Positions 27,928 to 36,961 of a DNA stretch of 64,000 nucleotides are shown in pieces. This DNA is from Muribaculaceae bacterium. Lineage in GTDB: Bacteria > Bacteroidota > Bacteroidia > Bacteroidales > Muribaculaceae. The stretch spans positions 62,001-126,000 of the forward strand of contig JAFLTO010000004.1 of assembly GCA_022510425.1 (NCBI GenBank). The letters run 5' to 3'. The notes under the pieces are model-generated. The model did not search any database and was not told where the DNA came from. It worked only from the letters and a program-made list of their open reading frames with translations. The stretch's first letter is position 1; each line of letters opens with the position of its first letter. The position numbers were made by a program, and so were the translations under genes.

Positions 27928-29496
27928 TTAGGCATTAGGTGTTTCAGGTTGAGGATCAGGCAAAGGTTGCTTTTCGTCGGTGACTCTTTCCAACCATTTA
28001 AGCATGGCGAACATTGCGCCCATTGATATGAGACACACAACCATGAAAACAAGCCAGGCCACCCATATCGGACTATTATTGTAAATCAACGGACCCACCC
28101 AAAGCAATAGATTGCCAACGGCAGTAGCGCCTAACCATAAGCCTTGGCATAGACCTTGCATGTGAGTAGGGGCCACTTTGGATACGAAAGACAATCCAAG
28201 AGGGGAAATGAACAGTTCAGCCACGGTCATGAAGAAGTAGTATAAAATGAGCACCCAAGGATCAGAAAGCAACGGAGCTTTCACAGCTTCAGCAAGCGCC
28301 CTGAATTCGGAACCTGAAGGATATCCCTTTACAAACGACCAAATCATCATAAACAAGTAGGCTATAGCTGCCAAACCCATACCGATTGCAATTTTCTTGG
28401 GTGTGGAAATCTCTTTGCCTGCTTTCGACATCGAAGAAAAAAGAATTATGATCAGCGGTGTGAGCAGAATCACGAAGAAGGGATTCATGGCCTGCCAGAT
28501 TTCAGGCGCTATTGATGATGTGTCCATAAAGTCGCGTGCGAAGAGCGACATTGAAGTGCCGTTCTGGTGGAAAGAGAACCAGAAGAAAACGGCGATACCC
28601 AATACTGCAAAGAGAGCACCCATTCGCTGACGTATCTCGGTTGCCATTTCTTTCTTTTGTTCCGGAGTGAATTTTTTCTCTTCACGAGCTTCTTTCTTGG
28701 ATGGGTTGGGTAGGCGTTTCATGGTAAAGAAGAAGATAGCCAAAGAAACCAGCATCGCCGCGATAGAAGCGAGGAAAGAATAATGGATACCCGTGTTGAA
28801 AACATCAAGATATTTGGTGCAGAATTCAGATATATCCACTTGAGCCGTATGTCCCACTTGGCTTGCGAGTGCATAGAAGTTTTCCAAGGTTTCTTCCGTC
28901 ATAGTGTCTGCCTTTCCGAGATATTGGTGACAGAGAGCCGGGAAACTTGCATTATAGCTCATATTGTTAACATCAAGCCACCAGCTTCTGAGCATTGGGG
29001 CAATGAAAGGAGCTGCAACACCTCCGATGTTTATGAATACATAGAAAATCTGGAATCCTGAATCACGTTGAGAGGCATATTTAGGATTGTCGTACAATTG
29101 GCCTACAATAGCTTGCAGATTGCCCTTAAATAAACCGTTACCGAAAGCGATAAAGAACAGAGCTATGCAAGTGAGAGTTAAAAGCCATGTTGTATTCTCG
29201 TCGGTGGCCAGAATTGGGATTGAGAGGATAACATAACCCATGGTCATCACCAAGAGACCGCTAATGATTGTGGCCTTGTAGTTCATGGTTCTGTCGGCGA
29301 TTGTACCCCCCACAAGAGACAGGATATAAATTCCGGCATAGAAAACGGAATAAACTATGGTACTCGTTTCTTCAGCCAAACCGAATTTGGAACATAGGAA
29401 AAGCACCAAAACGGCATTCATGATGTAATAACCGAAACGTTCCCCCATGTTGCTGAGGGCTGCCGGTATCAATCCTTTTGGTTGAGATTTAAACAT
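27928..29496 (-). CDS. POT family peptide MFS transporter
   Basis: The 522-residue protein has about 12-14 membrane segments. The POT-type proton-coupling start is GERFGYYIMNAVLVLFL, and the loop 2-3 motif is GGTIADRTMNYK. It carries di- or tripeptides into the cell with protons. It contains a cytosolic charged loop (KEAREEKKFTPEQKKEMATE). It is the first gene of a two-gene unit with the acyl-CoA ligase. Confidence 0.9.
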   Translation of the reverse strand: MFKSQPKGLIPAALSNMGERFGYYIMNAVLVLFLCSKFGLAEETSTIVYSVFYAGIYILSLVGGTIADRTMNYKATIISGLLVMTMGYVILSIPILATDENTTWLLTLTCIALFFIAFGNGLFKGNLQAIVGQLYDNPKYASQRDSGFQIFYVFINIGGVAAPFIAPMLRSWWLDVNNMSYNASFPALCHQYLGKADTMTEETLENFYALASQVGHTAQVDISEFCTKYLDVFNTGIHYSFLASIAAMLVSLAIFFFTMKRLPNPSKKEAREEKKFTPEQKKEMATEIRQRMGALFAVLGIAVFFWFSFHQNGTSMSLFARDFMDTSSIAPEIWQAMNPFFVILLTPLIIILFSSMSKAGKEISTPKKIAIGMGLAAIAYLFMMIWSFVKGYPSGSEFRALAEAVKAPLLSDPWVLILYYFFMTVAELFISPLGLSFVSKVAPTHMQGLCQGLWLGATAVGNLLLWVGPLIYNNSPIWVAWLVFMVVCLISMGAMFAMLKWLERVTDEKQPLPDPQPETPNA

Positions 29497-29542
29497 GATG
29501 TATATTAGGTTTTAAAGTTATTGCTGTTATTATTGAAGGTGA

Positions 29543-29971
29543 CTATTGTTGTTGGAGAAGTTTGAACGCCCGTGCATAGTTGTGGATTTGTTTCACCATA
29601 GCCAGCAGACCATTGCTTCTGGTGGGGGAGAGGTGTTCCTTTAAACCAATTTTTTCTATAAAATAAAGATTTGCATCGAGGATTTCATCAGGAGTCCTGT
29701 CATTCAGCACTTTCAAGAGCAATGCGATGATTCCTTTCACAATGAGCGCGTCTGAATCGGCCTCGAAATGAATTGTTTTGTCATCGTTTGGTTTGGCTGA
29801 AATCCAAACACGGCTCTGGCATCCTTCTATAATATTTGCCGGTATTTTTTCACTTTCCGGATAAGGTGGCAGAGTGTTTCCAAGATCTATGATGTAAGCA
29901 TACCGATCCATCCAATCGGTCAGGTCGAGGAATTCCGCAATTATCTCATCTTGTGTTTCGTTGATTGTCAT
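29543..29971 (-). CDS. sufE: SufE family sulfur acceptor
   Basis: SufE accepts sulfane sulfur from the cysteine desulfurase SufS for Fe-S cluster building. The active cysteine is in IEGCQSRVW, and the fold pattern is typical. The start is placed at the ATG at 29971 (142 residues): it fits the family start MTINETQ, and the predicted transcription start near 30008 leaves no leader for the ATG at 30010. The other suf genes are not in the window. Confidence 0.9.
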   Translation of the reverse strand: MTINETQDEIIAEFLDLTDWMDRYAYIIDLGNTLPPYPESEKIPANIIEGCQSRVWISAKPNDDKTIHFEADSDALIVKGIIALLLKVLNDRTPDEILDANLYFIEKIGLKEHLSPTRSNGLLAMVKQIHNYARAFKLLQQQ

Positions 29972-30013
29972 AGTGTCAGGTAGTTCAAAGCTTTTGTGCT
30001 TATATACCATTTA

Positions 30014-30044
30014 CAAAATTAATCAAAAACCCCAAAACAACAAA
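30014..30044 (-). promoter_or_regulatory. Consensus promoter of sufE
   Basis: On the minus strand, TTTG (30044-30041), 19 bases, TAATTTTG (30021-30014). Both halves match the Bacteroidota consensus. It fixes the choice of start codon for sufE. Confidence 0.78.
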
Positions 30045-30164
30045 TTTTGTCTTTCACCGTATGAGGAGACCATGTGACTTCAAAATCATTACTAATTGAT
30101 TGCAACTAAACAATATAAATAATTTGATTGTTATGTATCTATAATATTATTAAAATAAAAGAAA

Positions 30165-30671
30165 ATGTTGCAGAAAAAGATTGAAGAAGCTCTTAACGAG
30201 CAAATTAATGCTGAATTTTGGTCGGCATATCTTTATCTATCCATGTCACTTCATTTTGAAAACGAAGGACGCAAAGGTATGGCAAATTGGTTTAGAATCC
30301 AATTCCAGGAAGAACAAGCTCATGCCCTCGCTCTTATCGAATATGTGAATGCAAGAGATGGTAAAGTGATTTTGAAACCCATAGCTGAAGTGCCTTCGAA
30401 TTGGGATTCTCCAAAGGCTGCCTTTGAAGCAACTCTTGAGCATGAGAAAAAAGTGACTGCCTCCATCAATAACCTCTATGCAATGGCTGAGGAGGCAATG
30501 GACTTCGCTACTCGTCAAAAGCTGAATACTTTCATTGCAGAGCAAGTGGAAGAAGAAGAATCAGTGCGTCAAATCATTGATGACCTTACACTTATAGGGA
30601 ACGACGGCACAGGTTTATTACAGATTGACCGAGAACTTGGAAGCCGCACTTATACAGCTCCACAATTATGA
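30165..30671 (+). CDS. Non-heme ferritin
   Basis: The 168-residue ferritin has the ferroxidase ligands in the expected helices: E17-type NAEFWSAYLYLS, FQEEQAHALAL and the late EQVEEEES. It stores iron as a 24-subunit cage in the cytosol. The upstream 90 bases are AT-rich with no exact consensus promoter that I can support. A strong terminator follows, so it is a single-gene unit. Confidence 0.95.
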   Translation: MLQKKIEEALNEQINAEFWSAYLYLSMSLHFENEGRKGMANWFRIQFQEEQAHALALIEYVNARDGKVILKPIAEVPSNWDSPKAAFEATLEHEKKVTASINNLYAMAEEAMDFATRQKLNTFIAEQVEEEESVRQIIDDLTLIGNDGTGLLQIDRELGSRTYTAPQL

Positions 30672-30692
30672 TTCTATAAATTTCTGTTTTCT

Positions 30693-30724
30693 TCCCCGGC
30701 TCCTTAAGAACCGGGGATTTTTTT
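30693..30724 (+). terminator. Intrinsic terminator of the ferritin gene
   Basis: A perfect 7-bp GC-rich stem (30693-30699 with 30711-30717) is followed by seven T residues. It lies 22 bases past the ferritin stop. Confidence 0.9.
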
Positions 30725-30831
30725 ATCTGAACACGTAAAAATTTCACGGGTTTTAAGATTTCGGCATAGTTTGTAAAAATTCATTAACTTTGCAATTAGG
30801 AGAGAATTGCTTGCTTCCTTAAAATATCAAG

Positions 30832-32205
30832 ATGAAAGATTTCAGCGACACCGACATCGAACAAATCGAGCAACTCGTGGAAGAAGGCAACAGCGAGGCC
30901 GCCGGCAAGGAAGTCAGTGAGCTTCATGCGGCTGATATTGCCGAACTGTTCCGTAAACTGAATCTTCGCGAGGCTGAATGGCTCTTCGATCTCATCGACG
31001 ACAATGAGAAGAAGGCCGATGTGCTCATGGAGCTTGATGAAGACGACCGAAAGAAACTTCTCGAGGGTATGGAACCCGAGCAAATCGGTCACTTCATCGA
31101 TCTTCTTGACACCGACGATGCTGTAGACCTTATTCAGGAGCTCGACGAAGAAGACCGAGAAGAGGTTATTCAGCATATCGATGATATGGAGCAAGCCGGC
31201 GATATTGTCGACCTCCTTCAATATGACGAGGACACCGCGGGTGGTTTGATGGGTACCGAGATGATAGTGGTAAACGAAAATCTCTCCATGCCCGATTGTC
31301 TTAAGGAAATGAGGCGACAGGCCGAAGACCTTGACGATATCTACAATGTCTACGTAGTTGATGACGACAATCGTCTCGAAGGTGTTCTCCCTCTCCAAAA
31401 AATGATAACCCATCCATCAGTTTCAAAAATAAAACATGTGATGGACTCCGATCCCCACGCAGTGAGAACAGACATGCCTATAGATGAAGTAGCTCTTGAA
31501 TTTGAGAAATACGACCTCGTGGCAATACCTGTTATAGACTCTATCGGTCGACTCGTGGGTCAGATCACTGTTGATGATGTGATGGATGAAATCCGTGAGC
31601 AAAGTGAACGTGACTTCCAGTTGGCGTCGGGTATCGCATCTGATGTAGACGTATCCGACTCTGTTTTCGCTCAAACGAGAGCAAGAATCCCCTGGTTGCT
31701 TATTGGTATCGTGGGGGGTATCATCAACTCCTTAATATTGGGAGGATTCGAAGCTCAGATAGCCGCGATAACGGCGTTGGCAATTTTTATTCCTTTGATT
31801 GGAGGAACCGGCGGCAATGTGGGTGTGCAGGCCTCTGCTATTGTTGTGCAAGGTTTGGCAAATGGGCGTCTCGACCTTAAAAACTCTATGAACCAGATTG
31901 GTAGGGAATGCCTTGTTGCTTTAATGAATGCCGTTATAATTTCCGGAGTGGTATTTTTATATATATTCTTTACTCAACCTCCCGGAGTAAAATATACGGT
32001 TTCGTTGGCAGTGGCTGCCTCATTGTTTGCAGTGGTGATTTTTGCTACCGTTTTCGGAACACTGGTGCCTCTCACTCTTGAAAGACTAAAAATAAATCCT
32101 GCTCTTGCTACCGGGCCTTTCATTCAGATCACCAACGATGTGGTGGGTCTTCTGATTTATGTGGGCACCTCAACCTGGACCATGAGTAGCTTCGGTCTTG
32201 GTTAA
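30832..32205 (+). CDS. mgtE: Magnesium transporter MgtE
   Basis: The 457-residue protein has the MgtE order: a superhelical N-domain (about 1-130, rich in Asp/Glu), two CBS domains (about 135-255), a connecting helix and a five-TM channel part (PLIGGTGGNVGVQASAIVVQ). It is a Mg2+-gated channel in the inner membrane; the N-domain acidic residues sense Mg2+. The first third visibly uses more C- and G-ending codons than the membrane half. mutS follows after 39 bases on the same strand. Confidence 0.93.
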   Translation: MKDFSDTDIEQIEQLVEEGNSEAAGKEVSELHAADIAELFRKLNLREAEWLFDLIDDNEKKADVLMELDEDDRKKLLEGMEPEQIGHFIDLLDTDDAVDLIQELDEEDREEVIQHIDDMEQAGDIVDLLQYDEDTAGGLMGTEMIVVNENLSMPDCLKEMRRQAEDLDDIYNVYVVDDDNRLEGVLPLQKMITHPSVSKIKHVMDSDPHAVRTDMPIDEVALEFEKYDLVAIPVIDSIGRLVGQITVDDVMDEIREQSERDFQLASGIASDVDVSDSVFAQTRARIPWLLIGIVGGIINSLILGGFEAQIAAITALAIFIPLIGGTGGNVGVQASAIVVQGLANGRLDLKNSMNQIGRECLVALMNAVIISGVVFLYIFFTQPPGVKYTVSLAVAASLFAVVIFATVFGTLVPLTLERLKINPALATGPFIQITNDVVGLLIYVGTSTWTMSSFGLG

Positions 32206-32244
32206 CTCAACCCTCATATCCCTCTAACCCTTATCCCTTAAAAC

Positions 32245-34887
32245 ATGGCCAAAATCGCTGAAACGCCCCTTATGCTCCAATATATGGAGATGAAAAGAAA
32301 ACATCCGGATGCCATCCTTTTGTTCAGAGTGGGTGATTTTTATGAAACATTTTCAGATGATGCCATTGCAGCAAGTGAAATTTTGGGTATCACTCTTACA
32401 CGTCGTGCCAATGGAAAATCCCAAAGTGTAGAATTAGCCGGATTTCCTCACCATGCTTTAGACTCATATCTGCCCAAATTGGTAAGAGCAGGTAGAAGGG
32501 TTGCCATTTGTGAGCAATTAGAAGATCCAAAACTCACAAAAAAACTCGTGAAGCGAGGTATAACAGAGATGGTTACACCGGGAGTAAATACTTCACCGGG
32601 GGCATTGCAAAGCAAAGAGAACAATTTTTTAGGTGCTGTTTATTGTGAAAAAAATAAAGCCGGTGTAGCATTCCTCGATATTTCTACAGGCGAATTCCTT
32701 TGTGCAGAAGGTTCTATTGAAGCTATCGACCGTTTCATTGGAAAAATCGGGCCTAAGGAAGTCTTAAGATTAAGGGGAACGCGTGATCATTTCAATGAAA
32801 ATTTTTCATATAAGGGTAGTATTTATGAACTTGATGATTGGGTGTATACACGCCAGGCCGGGGAGGAAAGACTTTTAAAACAATTCTCCACTTCCACGCT
32901 AAAGGGGTTCGGAATTTCCGGGATGCATTTGGCCATTATAGCGGCCGGAAGTATTTTGCATTACCTTGACTTGACGGGGCATACAGGTATATCCCATATA
33001 ACTTCTTTGAGCAGAATCGACAACAGTCGCTTCCTGCATATGGATCCATTCACAATAAGGAATTTAGAAATTGTATCGCCTTTGAGCCCGGAAGGTAAAA
33101 GTTTGTTGAGTGTAATCGATAAAACACTCTCTCCAATGGGTTCTCGAAGGCTTAAAAACTGGCTCCTATTTCCGTTGCTTGATCCCAAGGAAATAAATTG
33201 GCGTCTTGATATAGTGGAAGATTTTGTGAATGATCCAAGGGCAAGAGAATCTGCAAGACGGGCAGTGAAACGAACGGGAGATATGGAGCGTCTCACAGGC
33301 AGAGTGGCTAACGGTAAGATTCTTCCTCGCGAAATGCTTCAATTGTCAGAAAGTGTGAAAGGCGCTTCTGAATTGAAGAAAATTCTCAACAATAATCCCG
33401 GTGATACTAAATCAGAAATCACACTTAGGATGCCTGATATAACAGATATCGCTAACTGGATTGACACTATAATCAATCCTGACACCGGTAACAGTTTCGG
33501 AAAATTATCTGTGATACAACAGGGAGTGGATGCTGAATTAGATGAACTCAGAAATCTTCGAGACCATAGTAAAGATGCTTTGATGTCTATCCAGGCCAGG
33601 GAAATTGAAACCACAGGTATAACTTCTTTGAAAGTAAGCTATAACAATGTTTTCGGATATTATCTTGAGGTTAGAAATACCCATAAGGAGAAAGTGCCCG
33701 ATCATTGGGTTCGGAAACAGACATTGGTAAATGCCGAACGTTATATCACTCCTGAATTAAAGGAACTTGAGGAAAGAATATTAGGAGCAGATGAAAAAAT
33801 AGCACAAATAGAAGACAGGATATATCGTGAATTGATTTCAAAGATAGTAACAAGATTTGCCGATCTGAATTCCAATTCCATGAGTGTGGCTGTGGCTGAT
33901 TGTCTTTTAGGTTTTGCAGAAACGGCTGCCGATAATAATTATGTTCGTCCGGTTGTGGATGAATCTACGGTGTTGGATATAACGGAGGGGCGCCATCCTG
34001 TGATAGAAAAAACTTTACCTCCCGGTGAATCCTATATTTCAAATTCATTGGTGCTCGACTCATCAACCGATGAAGACCGACAAGGTTGTCAGGTAATGAT
34101 GATTACCGGCCCAAATATGAGCGGTAAGTCTGCCTTGCTTCGTCAGACTGCACTCATAACATTGCTCGCACAAGTGGGAAGTTTTGTTCCGGCTGAAGAG
34201 GCTCATATCGGTATCGTTGACAAAATTTTCACTCGTGTTGGGGCAAGTGATAGCATTTCTTCGGGAGAATCAACTTTCATGGTGGAAATGAACGAAGCTG
34301 CTTCTATTCTCAATAACATGGGAAACAGGTCTCTTATCCTTTTTGATGAGTTAGGAAGGGGCACCTCCACCTATGATGGTATATCGATAGCTTGGTCGAT
34401 TGTAGAACATATCCACGATAACGGGCGTGTTAACCCTAAAACGCTTTTTGCCACCCACTACCATGAGCTGAACGATATGGAGGCTAAGTTTCCAAGGGTT
34501 CGTAATTATAACGTTTCCGTTAAAGAAATTGATGGAAAAGTAGTGTTCATGCGGAAATTGGAAAAAGGTGGCTCGGAACATAGTTTCGGTATTCATGTTG
34601 CCAAACTTGCGGGAATGCCTCGTTCCATAGTTAAAAGAGCAGAGCAAGTGCTTCATCAACTTGAAGAGGGGGCTCAAGGGGTGGGTGAAAAAAAGGAAGT
34701 GACCTGTAAGGATATTTCACATATAAAAACCGGAGCGGACGCCATGCAGATGAGTTTTTTCCAACTTGATGACCCTCTCCTGTCACAAATTCGCGACCGT
34801 CTTTTAGACATTGATGTGGAGCGATTAACTCCCATCCAGGCTCTCAATATGCTCAATGATCTCCAGGGCTTACTCACCGGTAAATAA
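32245..34887 (+). CDS. mutS: DNA mismatch repair protein MutS
   Basis: The 880-residue protein has the N-terminal mismatch-recognition part (LFRVGDFYETF, with the Phe-x-Glu that stacks on the mismatch), connector, lever and clamp regions, and the ATPase: Walker A TGPNMSGKSALLRQ near residue 621, Walker B LILFDELGRGTSTYDG and the TLFATHYHEL motif. It binds mismatches and recruits MutL. The domain order and length are those of MutS1. Confidence 0.97.
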   Translation: MAKIAETPLMLQYMEMKRKHPDAILLFRVGDFYETFSDDAIAASEILGITLTRRANGKSQSVELAGFPHHALDSYLPKLVRAGRRVAICEQLEDPKLTKKLVKRGITEMVTPGVNTSPGALQSKENNFLGAVYCEKNKAGVAFLDISTGEFLCAEGSIEAIDRFIGKIGPKEVLRLRGTRDHFNENFSYKGSIYELDDWVYTRQAGEERLLKQFSTSTLKGFGISGMHLAIIAAGSILHYLDLTGHTGISHITSLSRIDNSRFLHMDPFTIRNLEIVSPLSPEGKSLLSVIDKTLSPMGSRRLKNWLLFPLLDPKEINWRLDIVEDFVNDPRARESARRAVKRTGDMERLTGRVANGKILPREMLQLSESVKGASELKKILNNNPGDTKSEITLRMPDITDIANWIDTIINPDTGNSFGKLSVIQQGVDAELDELRNLRDHSKDALMSIQAREIETTGITSLKVSYNNVFGYYLEVRNTHKEKVPDHWVRKQTLVNAERYITPELKELEERILGADEKIAQIEDRIYRELISKIVTRFADLNSNSMSVAVADCLLGFAETAADNNYVRPVVDESTVLDITEGRHPVIEKTLPPGESYISNSLVLDSSTDEDRQGCQVMMITGPNMSGKSALLRQTALITLLAQVGSFVPAEEAHIGIVDKIFTRVGASDSISSGESTFMVEMNEAASILNNMGNRSLILFDELGRGTSTYDGISIAWSIVEHIHDNGRVNPKTLFATHYHELNDMEAKFPRVRNYNVSVKEIDGKVVFMRKLEKGGSEHSFGIHVAKLAGMPRSIVKRAEQVLHQLEEGAQGVGEKKEVTCKDISHIKTGADAMQMSFFQLDDPLLSQIRDRLLDIDVERLTPIQALNMLNDLQGLLTGK

Positions 34888-34889
34888 AA

Positions 34890-34921
34890 TCGGAGCATCT
34901 GCAGAATTGCTGACACTCCGA
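34890..34921. terminator. Possible shared terminator between convergent genes
   Basis: A 6-bp stem (34890-34895 with 34916-34921) holds a smaller CAG/CTG pair inside. On the minus strand the tail is ATTTTATTT. The stem is short, so support is modest. Confidence 0.4.
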
Positions 34922-34943
34922 CTTTGTGGTTAAAAAAATATTC

Positions 34944-35156
34944 TTATTTAATTTGCTTTTTATCTTTGAAGGAGATCGACAAAGGTATGTTGAGCATAGC
35001 CCAAATAGCACAAAGCATTATGACTCCTATAATAACATAGCTTTGCCAAGACATATCATGGTAGAGGGCCATAGTTAAAATTCCTGCTACAACAATAGCG
35101 ATCCCGATAATTAAAATCAATATAGCGAACGGGGTGTTTTTGAATGTCATTTTCAT
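34944..35156 (-). CDS. Small two-TM membrane protein
   Basis: The 70-residue protein has two hydrophobic segments (about 9-28 and 38-59) and a basic C-terminus (SFKDKKQIK). I do not recognise the family. It is a single gene between the mutS terminator and the hairpin at 35285-35319. Confidence 0.6.
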   Translation of the reverse strand: MKMTFKNTPFAILILIIGIAIVVAGILTMALYHDMSWQSYVIIGVIMLCAIWAMLNIPLSISFKDKKQIK

Positions 35157-35284
35157 AATCTTGATTTTTTAAGGGTTGATAAATTTCTTTGTTTTAAATT
35201 TCCTTTTGTTAATATAATGTTATAAACCCCTAAAAAGTTCAAATGCACCTTTCCTATCATGACATTCAAGAATAGTCAGTTTAA

Positions 35285-35319
35285 AAAAATAATCCTGCCG
35301 AAGAGACAGGATTATTTTT
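35285..35319. terminator. Intrinsic terminator of the lipoprotein gene
   Basis: A stem of about 13 bp (35285-35297 with 35307-35319) is flanked by A-runs on the left and T-runs on the right, so it can work on either strand. It ends the minus-strand lipoprotein gene, whose stop is at 35358. Confidence 0.8.
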
Positions 35320-35357
35320 TGAAGAAGGTTTTAGATAATTGACTCTTCAATTTCTTA

Positions 35358-35828
35358 TCAATTATTGTCTGTGAGACGAATAGTCTGAGAATAGGAACCA
35401 ATTTCGGGTGCATCAGTAGGTAAACTCTCTTCATTTTCCACAATTGTCAAGGGATATGACACCGCAAAGATCTTGATGGAAGAATCCACTTGAATTAAGT
35501 TACCGCTAATTTCCAAGGAATATGTTCCAGCAGCCAAGTTTTCTGTTGGTATGGTGGCTACAAAAGGATTCCCGGGAACCCCGTTTAAAGGAACCCCATT
35601 TAATGTGAACAACACATTTGTCACAGCACTGTTCTTTCCGTCGATAGATTTCACCGAAAGATTTTCAATAGAAACCTTTTCTCCAGCAATAGTGTAAAAA
35701 TTATCGTTTACTAAAGTCACTCCATCAAGCGTCAAAGTCATGTCAACAGGTGAAAAGTCTTTGTCGTCACTGCAAGAGAATAAAAGTGAAAATGGTAACA
35801 ATAATAAAAGATAGTACAATTTTTTCAT
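35358..35828 (-). CDS. Hypothetical lipoprotein with an Ig-like beta domain
   Basis: The 156-residue protein has a lipobox (LLFSC) and then a single beta-sandwich-like region (LTLDGVTLVNDNFYTIAGE; LNGVPLNGVPGNPF; LAAGTYSLEISGNLI). It looks like a small exported lipoprotein of the kind common in Bacteroidales. No enzyme motif is seen. It has its own terminator downstream and the YqhA terminator upstream, so it is a separate unit. Confidence 0.6.
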   Translation of the reverse strand: MKKLYYLLLLLPFSLLFSCSDDKDFSPVDMTLTLDGVTLVNDNFYTIAGEKVSIENLSVKSIDGKNSAVTNVLFTLNGVPLNGVPGNPFVATIPTENLAAGTYSLEISGNLIQVDSSIKIFAVSYPLTIVENEESLPTDAPEIGSYSQTIRLTDNN

Positions 35829-35930
35829 AATCTTTAAATTTTAGTTAGTTTATAATTATTCTTTCATACAATAAACGCTCAAGAGGGTTTATTAGTTTAT
35901 AAAATCAGGATTCTTTTAATAATATTCTCA

Positions 35931-35957
35931 TAAAAAAAGAGGCTTATAAAGCCTCTT
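35931..35957 (-). terminator. Intrinsic terminator overlapping a stop codon
   Basis: A perfect 8-bp stem (35937-35944 with 35950-35957) with a 5-base loop is followed on the minus strand by seven T residues. The upstream arm encodes the last residues of the YqhA-like protein and the stop codon lies in the loop. Confidence 0.8.
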
Positions 35958-36891
35958 CCAAAGTTTCTTTAATCGCTTCCTTGGCTATATCTTTCGATTG
36001 CCCTTTTGATTCGGATCCTTCACTTGATTTATGCGTCAAATAAAGAGCACCGGCTATCAATAATATTCCTATGGCGAGATAGAGCAGTGAAATAGGTGTC
36101 CAATGCTCACTGTCAATTTCAAGCACATGCTTGAAGAATGAAACTATGAGCACCATAAGAATCACTTTCCCCAGAGATGATTTGAGGTCGTCGACACTAC
36201 TGATCTTAAGCCATGTAGGCCTCATTTCGGCTGGTTTGTCTTCGGGATCAACATTTGCGATAAATAATTCATATACGCCCACACCGAAAATGATAAGCAC
36301 CAAAGCAAACAAGAACACATCCACTGAAGAAACAAGTTGCTCGAATAGTAATTCATATTTGGCATAAGGATCTCTGAAGAAACCTATCAAACCCTTAATG
36401 ATAAGTCCGAATCCTTGGATAAACAAAATGAATGAAGATAAAACAGCTCCTACTACTGCTATTATAGCAAAATAACGGGTGTAATAAAGAAGGTCTTCAA
36501 ATTTGGCAATGATATAATTGTTTTTCTTTAGATAATTGGGCAACTTCCTGTCGATATTCCCCAATCTGTTTTCCAATTCATCCAAGAGTGCCTTGTCGTA
36601 TTCATCCCGATGGATAATCCTGCCACGCAACCACTTTCCTTCTTCTTCATCTATCTCGTCAGGACTTTGTCCGTAGCCTAAAAGGAAAGAAGCAATCTTA
36701 TCTACAAAGAAATCTTTGTATTTCTCTGTAAGCTCTATGTGATTCAATTGCTTTATGCGGAAAAGAACATCGGCCTTGTCAAAATCTATTTGCGTAAGGT
36801 CGGCATATATATCTTCCAAATCTTTTAACAGTTCAGGAGTGACTTTCCTTGTTTTTAATATCTCCTGTCTTACATCCTGTAAATTTCTCAT
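35944..36891 (-). CDS. YqhA/UPF0114-like membrane protein with a long N-terminal extension
   Basis: Residues from about 135 match the YqhA/UPF0114 pattern: a membrane helix, SSVDVFLFALVLIIFGVGVY, then RPTWLKISSVDDLKSSLGKV and two further helices. YqhA proteins are usually about 165-180 residues. The first 130 residues are a charged helical extension (DLEDIYADLTQIDFDKADVL) not expected in the family. The cellular role is unknown. The gene follows secDF on the same strand after 70 bases; a short GC hairpin at 36927-36939 lies between them. Confidence 0.75.
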   Translation of the reverse strand: MRNLQDVRQEILKTRKVTPELLKDLEDIYADLTQIDFDKADVLFRIKQLNHIELTEKYKDFFVDKIASFLLGYGQSPDEIDEEEGKWLRGRIIHRDEYDKALLDELENRLGNIDRKLPNYLKKNNYIIAKFEDLLYYTRYFAIIAVVGAVLSSFILFIQGFGLIIKGLIGFFRDPYAKYELLFEQLVSSVDVFLFALVLIIFGVGVYELFIANVDPEDKPAEMRPTWLKISSVDDLKSSLGKVILMVLIVSFFKHVLEIDSEHWTPISLLYLAIGILLIAGALYLTHKSSEGSESKGQSKDIAKEAIKETLEEAL

Positions 36892-36961
36892 AATAAACTA
36901 AAGAGGGGATGCAGCAGGGATTGCCACACCCCCTCGGGGTATTAAGGGTTAAGGGGTTTTA

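Noticed and set aside
29972-30010. Longer start for sufE at 30010
   Set aside because: A consensus promoter places the transcription start at about the same position, and the family usually begins at the internal ATG.
36927-36939. Hairpin between secDF and the YqhA-like gene as a terminator
   Set aside because: The stem is only 5 bp and no T-run follows on the minus strand, so termination cannot be claimed.
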